The notes below the pieces were generated by a model, which worked only from the letters and a program-made list of their open reading frames with translations, searched no databases and had not been told where the DNA came from. DNA of 64,000 nucleotides from Odontesthes bonariensis (lineage: Eukaryota > Chordata > Actinopteri > Atheriniformes > Atherinopsidae): the NCBI RefSeq assembly GCF_027942865.1, contig NC_134507.1, forward strand, positions 37,005,711 to 37,069,710, written 5' to 3'. Made by a program: the position numbers and the translations under genes. Positions 11,300-21,869 of this stretch are shown here, piece by piece. Position 1 is the first letter of the stretch. Each line of letters begins with the position of its first letter.

Positions 11300-12775
11300 C
11301 AAACCAACTGGGTTATGTGTCGCACACGGAGCAAGACACCTGAGCTCAGCCACTCTGCTGGGAAATAATATGGGCACGGAGCGCAAAAAGAGCGAGATGA
11401 GGAGGTAACTGGGCTATATAGTCCATCCCACCTGCAGTCAATGGCTATTTACCCTTATTGCGGTGTGCAATTAGGGCCGTCATGACTCATAGGATGCGAA
11501 AGCATCTATGCTACTACACCAGCCTTCACCATTTCCCCAAGGAAAGACAGCGCCAGTGCATTATGAACCTCATTTATCCTCCTCTCTGCATCAAACACAT
11601 TCATGCTGCCTTAACTGAAAACTGTCATTTCCACATTGCAAATTTGAAAGTCAGGCCAAAATGCCATCGCTGTCAATTTGGGGAAAACGGAAAACTCATG
11701 CTACAACATTTCAAATGTGAGACTTTCAAAGTAATTAGGCTTTGGAACTTTTCGAAGGTTTTAAGATAATCACAGGACTATGGTGGGAAACCTCCCAAAC
11801 TCGCCTTAACCATGGCCTGAACAGGCTAACGTTATGCCTGTTTGGTTCGTTAGCTAGCTAACTAATGCTAACGTTAGCTAGTGAACGCTAACTGTCAGAG
11901 CAGTAATTAAAACATATTAACAAACATACTTGCTTGATAACTTACCTTATTTATTCTTCTTCAAAAGAATTAAAAAAAGTGGACTCAGCAGGCTGCCCTC
12001 AGTGCCCCGGCCTGTGTGCTGGACTGCTGCGTTGCTGACATAGACCTAATATACTTTGCTGAGCGGGAGAGACTGAATGTCGCACCATGCACACTTCTTC
12101 TTCTTTGAATGCGCAGTGGGAGTGAGACTGTGTTGCTACTTATTGTTGAATGAGCTTCACTCTAAATAAAGTCATCTTCCCTTAAACACTAAGTTTTTTG
12201 CATTTTTCACCATGCAACTAACTTTTACTTCATAAAAATCAGTCATAAGTGCATATGGTAATTAACCTAGTAAAGTTAACGAATGTATGTATGTCAGGGC
12301 AGCTATTGGACTTTACAGTGAAGATGTATTGTATATAGATAATCCATGAGCCTAGTCAAGCGGTGAAGTTGTAAAGCAATGAGATTGCTGAGATTTTCTC
12401 ATGAGAATGAGAAAAAAGTGATCAGAGCTTCATCCTCTGTGGCTGGTTGACTGTTAGAGCTTCCAGCTGCCTCTAACTCCCACACCTCAAAAAACAAATG
12501 TCCCTCACAGGGTAGACATCTCAGGTGATGTTCTGACTGGGGTGGTTTATATAATCTATGTGTATAACTGTTTGTGTTCTACCACCCAGGTATAGAAAAT
12601 AGTGATCCATCGGCTGCTATTTATAACACTCTCATGCACTCTCCATCACAGTGACGGTGCTGCTGTCAACACAAATAATTATTAACTTCCGTCACAGAAA
12701 TGGATGTTAATGACATGATTTTTATCCACAAGGACAATTCTTTCCAATTCTTCAAAAAAATTACAGTTATATTTA
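11300..12775. other. non-coding, with TAGC/GCTA palindromic patch
   Basis: No convincing gene. A possible decayed THAP-like stretch lies at 11,450-11,760 (see findings). At 11,825-11,900 are overlapping GCTAACGTTAGCTAG-type palindromes, common in fish non-coding DNA. Confidence 0.4.
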
Positions 12776-12825
12776 CTTCTGCGTCCTGCATGTCTTGTGT
12801 TGAAAAATTTGCCGATCACCCTGTG

Positions 12826-12859
<34 letters not shown>

Positions 12860-13020
12860 ACAGACACGAGGAAGTTAACCCGCTTCGGCTGCTGCTGATT
12901 GGTTGGCAGACACCTCTGTTTCTATTGGCCCTCAGTCTCCATGTTTCTGATCCTGGACCTGCTGAGATGTCCCAGGCCATTGTTGGTTTTGATCCTCATA
13001 CATTTAACTTTGTCCTGAGC
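12776..13020 (+). repeat. left edge of the snRNA/5S hub, diverged spacer copy
   Basis: From CTGCATGTCTTGTGTTGAAA onward the text parallels the spacer that follows each 5S gene (compare 13,871-14,000), broken by a CA microsatellite at 12,828-12,852 and extra sequence. It then joins the pre-U2 spacer at GAGCGGGCGGGAGTGC. This marks where the tandem hub begins. Confidence 0.65.
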
Positions 13021-13119
13021 GGGCGGGAGTGCAAAGTTGTACCATCTGAAACGGCTGAAGAGTGCTCACTGCAGCGGGTGGGCGGAGGTGCAAAGTGACG
13101 CTTTGTAGGCAAAAAAAGA

Positions 13120-13139
13120 GCACCGCCACAAGTGCGCAT
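13120..13139 (+). promoter_or_regulatory. U2 proximal sequence element (candidate)
   Basis: GCACCGCCACAAGTGCGCAT sits with its CACCG core exactly 60 bp upstream of the U2 start. U1 copies have the same core at the same distance and U5 copy 1 nearly so, which is the position expected for the vertebrate snRNA PSE bound by SNAPc. Confidence 0.6.
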
Positions 13140-13180
13140 TGTGCCAGGAAGGGCGCTCGGACGTGAAACAGTGGAGGGTT

Positions 13181-13368
13181 ATCGCTTCTCGGCCTTTTGG
13201 CTAAGATCAAGTGTAGTATCTGTTCTTATCAGTTTAATATCTGATACGTCCTCTATATGAGGACTACGTATTAAATGGATTTTTAGGCACAGGGGTTGAA
13301 AAAGGGGCTTGCTCCGTTCACTCCACGCATCGACCCGGTACTGCAGTGCCGCCGGGAACGGTGCACTC
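13181..13368 (+). ncRNA. RNU2: U2 spliceosomal snRNA, intact
   Basis: A 188-nt match to vertebrate U2 from ATCGCTTCTCGGCCTTTTGG through the branch-point recognition sequence GTAGTA (nucleotides 33-38), the Sm-type site GGATTTTTAGG and the 3' stem-loops, ending GGAACGGTGCACTC. It pairs with the intron branch site in the spliceosome. It is the only U2 copy in the window not interrupted by an element, and the promoter candidate lies at -60. The downstream 3' box is not obvious. Confidence 0.93.
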
Positions 13369-13735
13369 TTCCCAACTCTTGTGAAATAACAAAACCAGCG
13401 GTACATGGTGGTAGTTTCAGGGAGCCATTGTATTCTGACTTCTAAAATGGAACTATAATCTTTAGAAAAGACGCAGTTTATGAGCACGTCGTGGGATTGA
13501 GCTTCCCTGGTTTCTCTGTATGACCATGAACACAAAACAACACACAGAGAACAGAGGAGCTTGACAGACACACACTAAGTTATCTGAGAGTCCCATTTTC
13601 AGCTGCAGAGAACAATCACATCAGGGAAGTCGACGTGCAGGCTCAACATCAGCCTCTCAAGCCAACTCTCTGGTAAAATAGGGGCAACGTATGGTTCCAG
13701 CACCTATGTAACACATATTTGTCACGGGGACTGTG

Positions 13736-13853
13736 GCTTACGGCCACACCGCCCTGAACACGCCCGATCTCGTCCGAACTCGGAAGCCAAGCAGGGTCGG
13801 GCCTGGTTAGTACTTGGATGGGAGACCGCTTGGGAATACCAGGTGCTGTAAGC
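13736..13853 (+). rRNA. 5S rRNA, unit 1
   Basis: Full 5S from GCTTACGGCCACACCGCCCT to CCAGGTGCTGTAAGC, with internal control region AGCCAAGCAGGGTCGGGCCT (box A) and TTGGATGGGAGACCGC (box C). ATTTTTC follows at once as a Pol III terminator. It is on the same strand as U2 and lies about 370 bp after it. Confidence 0.95.
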
Positions 13854-13860
13854 ATTTTTC
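13854..13860 (+). terminator. Pol III T-run after 5S unit 1
   Basis: Five T residues directly after the 5S 3' end, the normal RNA polymerase III stop. Confidence 0.7.
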
Positions 13861-14076
13861 TCTCTTCTCTCTGCATGTCTTTTGTTGAAACATCTGTTGA
13901 TCACCCTGTGATCCATCTTGCTGATCCTGGATCTGCTAAGGTGTCCCAGGTCATGGTTGCCTTTGATCCTCATACATTTAACTTTGTCCTGACAAAGGAG
14001 CAGTTCCAAAAAGTCAAACAGGGACTGCCTTTGCATTTGACGCAGTCAAACTGCATGCGCCTGGAGAAGCCAAAAG

Positions 14077-14154
14077 GCTTACAGCACCTGGTATTCCCAG
14101 GCAGTCTCCCCATCCAAGTACTAACCAGGCCCGACTCTGCTTAGCTTCTGAGAT
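14077..14154 (-). pseudogene. partial antisense 5S, unit 1
   Basis: The minus strand reads ATCTCAGAAGCTAAGCAGAG, then the rest of 5S through CCAGGTGCTGTAAGC. It lacks about the first 42 nt and has GGATGGGGAGAC, one G more than the real gene. Box A and box C texts are largely present, but there is no proper 5' end, so it is a pseudogene, kept at the same place in every unit. Confidence 0.85.
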
Positions 14155-14393
14155 AAAACTCTGGCTTTTAGTCTGCGAAAAGAGAGTGAAAGTGAACTCC
14201 ACTTTGAGATGGCTCTGGGATTGGGCCGACTGGGAGAATTGCTTGAAAAAAACCTCTACACCCAATGAGCGGTCAGAACAAAGCCTCAAGACCCCTAGTC
14301 TTTTGCACAGAGTAAAAGACAAAGCAGCCATTGAATAGGGCCCGATTGTTCCTACCTGGTCGGCCGAGGAGCCAGCGTCTCAACCAAGCAAAG

Positions 14394-14412
14394 CTCACCG
14401 TGGGGAAGGTGG
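14394..14412 (+). promoter_or_regulatory. U5 proximal sequence element (candidate)
   Basis: CTCACCGTGGGGAAGGTGG matches the vertebrate PSE style (CTCACCNTNA...AAAGTG) and lies about 60 bp upstream of U5. Confidence 0.6.
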
Positions 14413-14458
14413 CTATGCCAACTAGCCTGATGCACTGCTCCCGCAGTGTCAAATACTC

Positions 14459-14577
14459 GTACTCTGGTTTCTCTTCATAAAGTACAAGTCTTTCGCCTTT
14501 TACTAAAGACTTCCGTGGAGAGCAGCATTAATGAGTTGTTTCTATTTTTGGAAGGCTTTACCTTTGCGGGTGAAGCC
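14459..14577 (+). ncRNA. RNU5: U5 spliceosomal snRNA, unit 1
   Basis: TACTCTGGTTTCTCTTCATA opens stem I. The invariant loop CGCCTTTTACTAAAG and TTCCGTGGAGAG follow, then the Sm site CTATTTTTGG and a 3' stem-loop GGCTTTACC...GGTGAAGCC. The loop contacts exon ends during splicing. The start could also be 14,453 (ATACTC), because a short GTACTC duplication blurs it. A CACTGC/GCAGTG hairpin lies between the promoter element and the start. Confidence 0.9.
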
Positions 14578-14875
14578 CATTCTGTCTGTGCAAAGGAAAT
14601 CTTCTTGCTGTGCCAAGTGACTTCTCGGAGTAGAGTCACCTTATTTCTTGAGACCGTGCCCATGTTCAAAGCTGGAGCGCTAAATTGTTGTTGTTTGAAT
14701 GGTGCTCAGTGGAGCGGGCGGGAGTGCAAAGTTGTACCATCTGAAACGGCTGAAGAGTGCTCACTGCAGCGGGTGGGCGGAGGTGCAAAGTGACGCTTTG
14801 TAGGCAAAAAAAGAGCACCGCCACAAGTGCGCATTGTGCCAGGAAGGGCGCTCGGACGTGAAACAGTGGAGGGTT

Positions 14876-14901
14876 ATCGCTTCTCGGCCTTTTGGCTAAG
14901 A
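14876..14901 (+). pseudogene. U2 snRNA 5' fragment (nt 1-26), left flank of Keno copy 1
   Basis: ATCGCTTCTCGGCCTTTTGG then CTAAGA is U2 nt 1-26. The next base begins the LINE. The upstream U2 spacer with the CACCG element is intact, so a U2 promoter still faces the inserted element. Confidence 0.93.
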
Positions 14902-15256
14902 CTGCGATCGCCTCCTTTGGGTGGACTATTTTATGCCTTTTCAGCATTAAATTTTTCTCGCTTTGGAGGTTCCTTTTTGCGTTCGATCAAAGTATTCCAA
15001 GTCTTTTGTAGTTGGAGTTCTTTGTCTTTAAATTTTCTTGTATTACCTTTTTTTTTTTTTTTCCAGGTTTTTGCTTTTTGAACGAGTTTCAGCTGAAACA
15101 GGGTCGGTGTCGGTGTTCCATTTTTTTAGAGGAAGGTAAGTATCCATTTTTAGTACCTTTTCATCCACTTTTTACTCTTTTATTGGGCTTTTAGTGTGAT
15201 ATATATTTTTGTTCTTTTAAGCATTTTATTTAAAAACTGTTTGTGGTGCCTCCATC

Positions 15257-16570
15257 ATGTCGGCAAACTATGCTGGCATGAGGAGGCGCCACAGCGCTAG
15301 ATTTTTATTTAAAGAAAAAGAAGGAAAGCTTATAGAGATGTCCAGATTGGACTTCTCTCGGAAGCTAATTCAAAACATATTGAACTTCAAGCCAGACGAT
15401 TTGAATTGCATCCTGTCATTGCCTTTTAACAAAGGTTTCGATGTAAGTTTTCGCACTGCAGCTTTGCTGCAGGAATTTTGGATGAGATTTGGTAATGTGC
15501 AAGCCCAGTTTTCTGCGTTTACTGTTGAGAAACTTACTGACAATACTCTGAAGACAGTAATTGTCAGAATGTTCAATGAAATGGTGAACGCAGAAGATAT
15601 CTGTATATGGTTGGGAAGATTCTGCACTGTTAAAGGCCAGGCAATGAAGGTGAGGGATGTTGACGGCATCTGGAACTGCGCCTGGAGGGTCCCCATCCAA
15701 CAATGGCAAGACCCCCAGGGCTTCCAGGGCCTGAAACATCTCCCATCAATGATTGTCTTGGGAGAAAACAGAGGCTACATCCACTACCAGGGACAGCCCA
15801 AACTCTGCCGCAAATGTGGGGAGCACGGGCACCTGGTGGAGGCCTGCACGAAGGTGTTTTGTGGCAAATGTAGAGGAATCGGTCACACCTTCGAAGAGTG
15901 TACGAATGGCAGAAAGTGCAATCTCTGTGGAGAATCAAACCACCTCTTCAGAGATTGCCCAAAATCCTTTGCCAACAAATTGAAATCCAAAAAAACGCGG
16001 GAAGGAAATGGAGGGCAGACCGAGGCAGTTAACGAGCTACTTGAAACAGCTGGGCTGGAAAATTCAAACTTCCCGCCAAAATCCCTGAATGGTGGACAGC
16101 AGTCAGGTGAGGCCGAGGAGGGGGAGGGGCCTGCTACACCCCCACCAATGGAGAGTTCTGGAGAGGAGGAGGAGGAGGTGGTGCAGGCAGAAGGCGGAGC
16201 TAGTTCAGAATGTGAAGAAGTCCAATCACAGGATGATAGCGAGGATGCCTCCCTCCCAGATGCCCAGCAAACAAAGAGGCTTGCATCAGAATTGTCCTCT
16301 GATTCTCCTATAGTCTCAGAGAAGAGGGGAAGAGCTGGGACTACCTCAGACAGTTCATCTGTGGAGGAGCCCAGAGTCTTCCCCTCCAATTCACCAAATG
16401 AGGTCTCTTTTTTAAATGTAGTTCTGCAATCAACCCCTAGAGACTCAAAGTTTAACAAAACCTTGCAACAGAGGCCAACACCCAGAGTCCGACCGGGGAA
16501 TAGAGCTCAACACCCTCGCCTCTCACCTGTAGAAGTGAAGGAAGAGCTCCGTTCAAAAGAAATTACATAA
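15257..16570 (+). CDS. Keno-like ORF1, nucleic-acid-binding Gag-like protein
   Basis: Complete 437-aa frame. Residues 1-180 form an N-terminal domain without a familiar motif. Three CCHC zinc knuckles follow at about 184-197 ([14 protein letters not shown]), 202-215 ([14 protein letters not shown]) and 221-234 ([14 protein letters not shown]). An acidic, low-complexity tail from about 250 on has EEGEG and [10 protein letters not shown] runs. In Tx1-clade LINEs such ORF1 proteins bind the element RNA. The ATG at 15,257 is preceded by GCCTCCATC, and copy 2 conserves it. It is followed after 49 bp by ORF2, so re-initiation on a bicistronic RNA is the likely mode. Confidence 0.88.
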   Translation: MSANYAGMRRRHSARFLFKEKEGKLIEMSRLDFSRKLIQNILNFKPDDLNCILSLPFNKGFDVSFRTAALLQEFWMRFGNVQAQFSAFTVEKLTDNTLKTVIVRMFNEMVNAEDICIWLGRFCTVKGQAMKVRDVDGIWNCAWRVPIQQWQDPQGFQGLKHLPSMIVLGENRGYIHYQGQPKLCRKCGEHGHLVEACTKVFCGKCRGIGHTFEECTNGRKCNLCGESNHLFRDCPKSFANKLKSKKTREGNGGQTEAVNELLETAGLENSNFPPKSLNGGQQSGEAEEGEGPATPPPMESSGEEEEEVVQAEGGASSECEEVQSQDDSEDASLPDAQQTKRLASELSSDSPIVSEKRGRAGTTSDSSSVEEPRVFPSNSPNEVSFLNVVLQSTPRDSKFNKTLQQRPTPRVRPGNRAQHPRLSPVEVKEELRSKEIT

Positions 16571-16619
16571 CTGCTTTTAAGACATTTTAAATGTTTTAAC
16601 CCTCATTTAGTCTTTTAAG

Positions 16620-19600
16620 ATGTCATACCTGTTGTTTTTAACCATACTCATGACACTCACTCTCTCAACTATTAATGTGAGAAGTGTGAAGTCGAAAGTT
16701 AGAGCCCAGAGTGTTTTATCCTTTCTTAGTTCTTTTAAGTCAGATGTTCTTTTAATACAGGAATGCGGCCTACCGTTTTTAAAGCACTACAGACAGTGGG
16801 AGGAGATGTGGCCACAGACATCATTGTGGAGTGGATCCAACCAAAACAAAAATGATGGAGTGGCCATTTTGATCAAAAACCCTCAGGTTCTGGTGAAGGG
16901 CAGCACTGTGGTGAGAGACGGACGGGCACTTTTAGCACATTTGACTTTTATGGGACAAGATTTTAACCTCTTAAATTTTTATGGCTTTAACGAAAAAAAT
17001 GACCGGTATGACCTTTTAGAAGACCTGCAGTCCCACATGCTAGGTAGGGCACCACTAGTTTTAGGGGGTGATTTTAACTGTATTTTAAGCAGGAGTGACA
17101 GAAAAAGAGCAGGGGAATTTTTTAAAGTTGACAAAACATCGGTTTTATTACAGGGCATATGCAAGGATTTTAAACTTCAGGACTGTTTTAAAACCATGCA
17201 TCCCAGAGAGGAGGGCTTCACCTGGTTCACTGGTGATGGCACCAAAGCCTCTCGTATAGACTACCTTTTTACACGGGACTGCCCACCAACCGATGCTAGA
17301 TTGACCCCCGTTTTCTTTTCTGATCACCTGATGCTTTCCTGCACCCTATCACTCTCTTCGGGTGTGACTTCCGGAAGTGGTCTGTGGAAACTAAACTGCT
17401 CCCTTTTAGAAGAAAATGAAATAGTTAGTCAGTACCGGGAGCAGTACCACGAGTGGCAGACCCTTCAAGACTTTTACGATACACGTGCACACTGGTGGGA
17501 AATGGTGAAGGAAAAGACCCAGACTTTCTTTAGACAGGCAGGTAGGAGAAAAAAGAATAGGGAAAACAGACGCATGATGGGACTGCAGAAGCGACTACAG
17601 CGCTATTTTAAATTAAACTAACAAGGGATGGATTTTAATGATGAAATTAAACAAGTGAAAACAGAGATGTCGATTTTAGCAGATATTAAAAGTAAGGGTG
17701 TCATTTTAAGAAGCAGGGAACGAGAAATAGAGGAAGGAGAGAAGTGCACAAGGTATTTTTTTAAGAAAATTGTGAATAAAGGGGGGGCTATTTTAAAGCT
17801 AAGAAAAGAGAACGGGTGCACAGTTCATTCAATGGAAGAAATTAAACAAGCTGTTGAACAATTTTATCGTGAACTGTACGAACAAAAACCTGTTGAAATG
17901 GACACCATGACAGAAGTTTTAAATTTCACAGAAAAAACAGTAAAAGACAGTGTGCTTTTAACCCAAGATTTTACAATTTCAGAGTTAAATAAATGTTTTA
18001 CAAATTTTAAGAAAGGGAAGTCCCCAGGACAAGATGGACTTCCCTTGGAATTTTATTTGACCTTTTGGGATATTTTAGCACCTGACTTGTTTACTGTTTT
18101 TATGGAATTTGAGCAACTTGAGCGACTTCCTGACAGTTTTAGAGCAGGGATAGTGACTCTTCTTCACAAAAAAAAAGACAAGACTGACTTGAAGAATTGG
18201 AGACCGATTACACTTTTAAACTTTGACTGTAAACTTTTTAGTAAACTTTTAGCCTCACGTATGTCCTTGTTTTTAGAAGACCTGATTCACCCGGATCAAG
18301 CCTGTGCCATCCCGGGGAGGAAGATAACCGACAGCCTCGTACTGATCCGAGACACCATCTGTTATGCGAGAGACAGAAACATTCGGCTAGCAGTCCTAAA
18401 TTTAGACTTTGAGAAAGCCTTTGATCGGGTCTCGCACCAGTACCTTTTCCAGGTACTGCCAAAAATGGGGTTCCCAGAAAGGTTTATAGCTTGGGTGGGT
18501 CTGCTGTACCGGGGCATTACCAGCAAATTCCTTGTTAACGGGCATCTGACAAAAGCAGTAAACATCCACTGCGGTGTCCGTCAGGGTTGTCCGTTATCTG
18601 CCCTCCTCTACATCATCTGTGTGGAACCACTGGCACAGAGCTTGAGAAGGGACCACCGAATCAATGGGGTGAGAGTCCCGGGGAGCGGGGGACTATCGAC
18701 AAAGTGTGTTTTATATATGGACGACGTGAACATTTTATGTACAGACCTAATATCCATCAATAGGACTCTGGACTTGACTGACTGGTATGGACGGGCCTCT
18801 GGGGCAAAACTAAACAGAAACAAGACCCAAGCCCAATTTTACGGGCCATGGACAGCGACTGAGACTGCAGGACTCCCCGTGACTATAACCCAGACAAAAC
18901 AGAAAATACTGGGGATTAATTTTGACAAGGAAGGGGGAGGGACATCAAACTGGCCAGACGTGGTAGGGAAAGTAAAGCAAAGACTAGGATACTGGGGACT
19001 TAGAGGACTGACCATTGAAGGAAAGGTTTTAATCATCAAAGCCGTGATTTTACCTTTGCTTTTACTAATCAGTTCTGTTTTTATCCCACCTAGAAAAGTG
19101 CTTTTAGACCTGGACCGAGCCATTTTTTATTTTCTGTGGGGCTCCAAGTGGGAAAGATTGAGGAGAGATGTAATGAAGAAACAAAAAGAGAAAGGAGGAA
19201 AAGGAGTGCCTGATTTTTACTTGTTTTTAGGAAGCAGATACACTACACTGCACATCCTACAGGCCACAGACCCATCCGGAAACCCCAAAACTAAAGCAAT
19301 GACACGATTCTGGATGGGTTCTTACCTCAGAAGACTGAAGATTTTACCCACCGACCTAAAAGTGCCTGTGTCTTTTAGCCTGCCACCATCCTATGCTTTT
19401 ATCCAGACGTTCTTAAAGCATTTTAACTTGGAGGCAGAGGAGTTGCATGTTTTAACAAATCACCGCTCTTTGATTTCTGTTGTGCAGGAGCGGGAACCAG
19501 TGAGTCCAGTGCGTGGGCTCGCGTTCGGCGAGCCCTCAACAGTTTGGTGCAACGTCAACCATGCCGCTCTCCCAAACAGACTCCGGGACCTGTCGTGGAT

Positions 19601-20150
19601 GGTGGCTCATGAGATCCTCCCAGTCAGGTCCGTTATGCACTCCCGGGGCATGTCAGCGATCTCAACCTGCCCGCGACCTGGTTGTGGCGCGCCCGAGTCG
19701 GTGAGGCACCTGCTCTGGGAGTGCAGCGCTGCTGCAGACCAGTGGGCAACAGCCGGCTCCTTGCAATTCCCGTACTTGCCAGCAAGGGAGGTCCTCACAG
19801 CACAACCCGTGCTCTATGGGGTGAGCCAAACAAAAATGAAAAATAATGACTTTGCCAAGCAGTGGCTCACCCTAGCCGCCATGAAAGACGCCATGTGGAC
19901 CTCCAGGAACTTGCTGGTGAGGAAGCGCATGCAGATCCCCCCCGTGGCTGTGATCCGGATGGCCGCAGCGGCGGCTCAAGCGGCCGGAGCTGCAGGCGGC
20001 GGGCCTAGGACACATCCACAAAGAAGAATCGCCTCTGTGCCCATTCGGATGAAGGAGCCGGAGCTACACACAAAAAGGTCAAAGCAGCGACGGCCTGGCT
20101 CTCCGGGTGAGGCAGGTGGGAAGGAGCAACAGGGTGGGGATCTCCTCTGA
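16620..20150 (+). pseudogene. Keno-like ORF2 (endonuclease-RT), one in-frame stop
   Basis: An open frame of about 1,176 codons apart from a TAA at 17,619-17,621, where copies 2 and 3 read CAA (a C-to-T change). AP-endonuclease: N19 in STINVRS, E48 in LIQECG, GGDFN at about 149-153, SRIDYLF near 211-217, SDH near 234-236. [55 protein letters not shown] and the catalytic YMDD near residue 700. Near the C-terminus, [19 protein letters not shown] is the Cys-His motif of the L1/Tx1 group. The protein nicks its target and primes reverse transcription. This copy cannot make full-length protein without readthrough. Confidence 0.92.
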
Positions 20151-20533
20151 GCACCACGACAGGATCCCGAGAGACCTACTGTTTGGGGGAGCGAAATGAG
20201 TTTCCCTGGGTAGGGACTCACTGCGCTCCTGCACAAAAAATGGACTTGGAAGAGAGCACTTTAACTAATGCACTCCTTTTTAAAGAAACTCAATACAAAC
20301 TGCTACTCGCATGAGAACTACTTCACATGTAGCTTTTACATTAGACGACATTGACTTTATCTGTAATATCCCATGAAAAACTTGTTTTATTGTTGTTGTT
20401 TTAAATGTGGTTATACAGATTACACTTATTTATTGATGTTTTTATTCATAGGTAAAACAAATGTCTTAAATATGAAGTTTTTGTGAAAATGTGATGTATT
20501 AGTGTCAATAAATTTTTTTCAAAAGAAAAAAAA

Positions 20534-20684
20534 ATCTGTTCTTATCAGTTTAATATCTGATACGTCCACTATATGAGGACTACATATTAAATGGATTTTT
20601 AGGCACAGGGGTTAAAAAAGGGGCTTGCTCCGTTCACTCCACGCATCGACCCGGTACTGCAGTGCCGCCGGGAACGGTGCACTC
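20534..20684 (+). pseudogene. U2 snRNA 3' fragment (nt 38-188), right flank of copy 1
   Basis: Resumes at ATCTGTTCTTATCAGTTTAA and runs to the normal 3' end. The branch-point recognition sequence is destroyed because nt 27-37 are gone and the element separates the halves. Confidence 0.92.
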
Positions 20685-21051
20685 TTCCCAACTCTTGTGA
20701 AATAACAAAACCAGCGGTACATGGTGGCAGTTTCAGGGAGCCATTGTATTCTGACTTCTAAAATGGAACTATAATCTTTAGAAAAGACGCAGTTTATGAG
20801 CACGTCGTGGGATTGAGCTTCCCTGGTTTCTCTGTATGACCATGAACACCAAACTACACACAGAGAACAGAGGAGCTTGACAGACACACACTAAGTTATC
20901 TGAGAGTCCCATTTTCAGCTGCAGAGAACAATCACATCAGGGAAGTCGATGTGCAGGCTCAACATCAGCCTCTCAAGCCAACTCTCTGGTAAAATAGGGG
21001 CAACGTATGGTTCCAGCACCTATGTAACACATATTTGTCACGGGGACTGTG

Positions 21052-21169
21052 GCTTACGGCCACACCGCCCTGAACACGCCCGATCTCGTCCGAACTCGGA
21101 AGCCAAGCAGGGTCGGGCCTGGTTAGTTCTTGGATGGGAGACCGCTTGGGAATACCAGGTGCTGTAAGC
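21052..21169 (+). rRNA. 5S rRNA, unit 2
   Basis: Full-length 5S as in unit 1, with one visible change (GTTAGTTCTTGG for GTTAGTACTTGG) next to box C. ATTTTTC follows as terminator. Confidence 0.92.
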
Positions 21170-21385
21170 ATTTTTCTCTCTGCATGTCTTTTGTTGAAAC
21201 ATCTGTTGATCACCCTGTGATCCATCTTGCTGATCCTGGATCTGCTAAGGTGTCCAGGGTCATGGTTGCCTTTGATCCTCATACATTTAACTTTGTCCTG
21301 ACAAAGGAGCAGTTCCAAAAAGTCAAACAGGGACTGCCTCTGCATTTGACGCAGTCAAACTGCATGCGCCTGGAGAAGCCAAAAG

Positions 21386-21463
21386 GCTTACAGCACCTGG
21401 TATTCCCAGGCGGTCTCCCCATCCAAGTACTAACCAGGCCCGACTCTGCTTAGCTTCTGAGAT
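21386..21463 (-). pseudogene. partial antisense 5S, unit 2
   Basis: Same 78-nt truncated 5S with the extra G (GGATGGGGAGAC) and the same boundaries as unit 1. Confidence 0.85.
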
Positions 21464-21702
21464 AAAACTCTGGCTTTTAGTCTGCGAAAAGAGAGTGAAA
21501 GTGAACTCCACTTTGAGATGGCTCTGGGATTGGGCCGACTGGGAGAATTGCTTGAAAAAAACCTCTACACCCAATGAGCGGCCAGAACAAAGCCTCAAGA
21601 CCCCTAGTCTTTTGCACAGAGTAAAAGACAAAGCAGCCATTGAATAGGGCCCGATTGTTCCTACCTGGTCGGCCGAGGAGCGAGCGTCTCAACCAAGCAA
21701 AG

Positions 21703-21717
21703 CTCACCGTGGGGAAG
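21703..21717 (+). promoter_or_regulatory. shortened U5 promoter element, unit 2
   Basis: GCTCACCGTGGGGAAG is followed directly by CCTGATGCACTGC. Compared with unit 1, 17 bp including the AAGGTGG half of the candidate PSE are missing, so the CACCG core is only 46 bp from the RNA. This copy may be poorly expressed. Confidence 0.5.
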
Positions 21718-21750
21718 CCTGATGCACTGCTCCCGCAGTGTCAAATACTC

Positions 21751-21869
21751 GTACTCTGGTTTCTCTTCATAACGTACAAGTCTTTCGCCTTTTACTAAAG
21801 ACTTCCGTGGAGAGCAACATTAATGAGTTGTTTCTATTTTTGGAAGGCTTTACCTTTGCGGGTGAAGCC
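21751..21869 (+). ncRNA. RNU5: U5 spliceosomal snRNA, unit 2
   Basis: Same RNA as unit 1 with the invariant loop CGCCTTTTACTAAAG, the Sm site CTATTTTTGG and the 3' stem-loop. There are small differences in the lower stem (CATAACGTACAAG, GAGAGCAACATT). The RNA body looks functional, but its promoter has lost 17 bp. Confidence 0.85.

Larger units (their letters stand above)
14902..20533 (+). mobile_element. Keno-like Tx1-clade LINE, copy 1, near full length
   Basis: A 5.63-kb element between U2 nt 26 and nt 38, with 11 U2 bases lost at the junction. It has a 5' UTR of about 355 bp, ORF1, a 49-bp gap, ORF2, a 380-bp 3' UTR and an A-rich tail (AAAAGAAAAAAAA). Keno is the known Tx1-clade (L1 group) LINE that targets U2 snRNA genes; target and proteins both fit. 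It is nearly coding-competent: ORF1 is open and ORF2 has a single stop. Copy 2 shares the same junctions, so the boundaries are secure. Confidence 0.9.
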
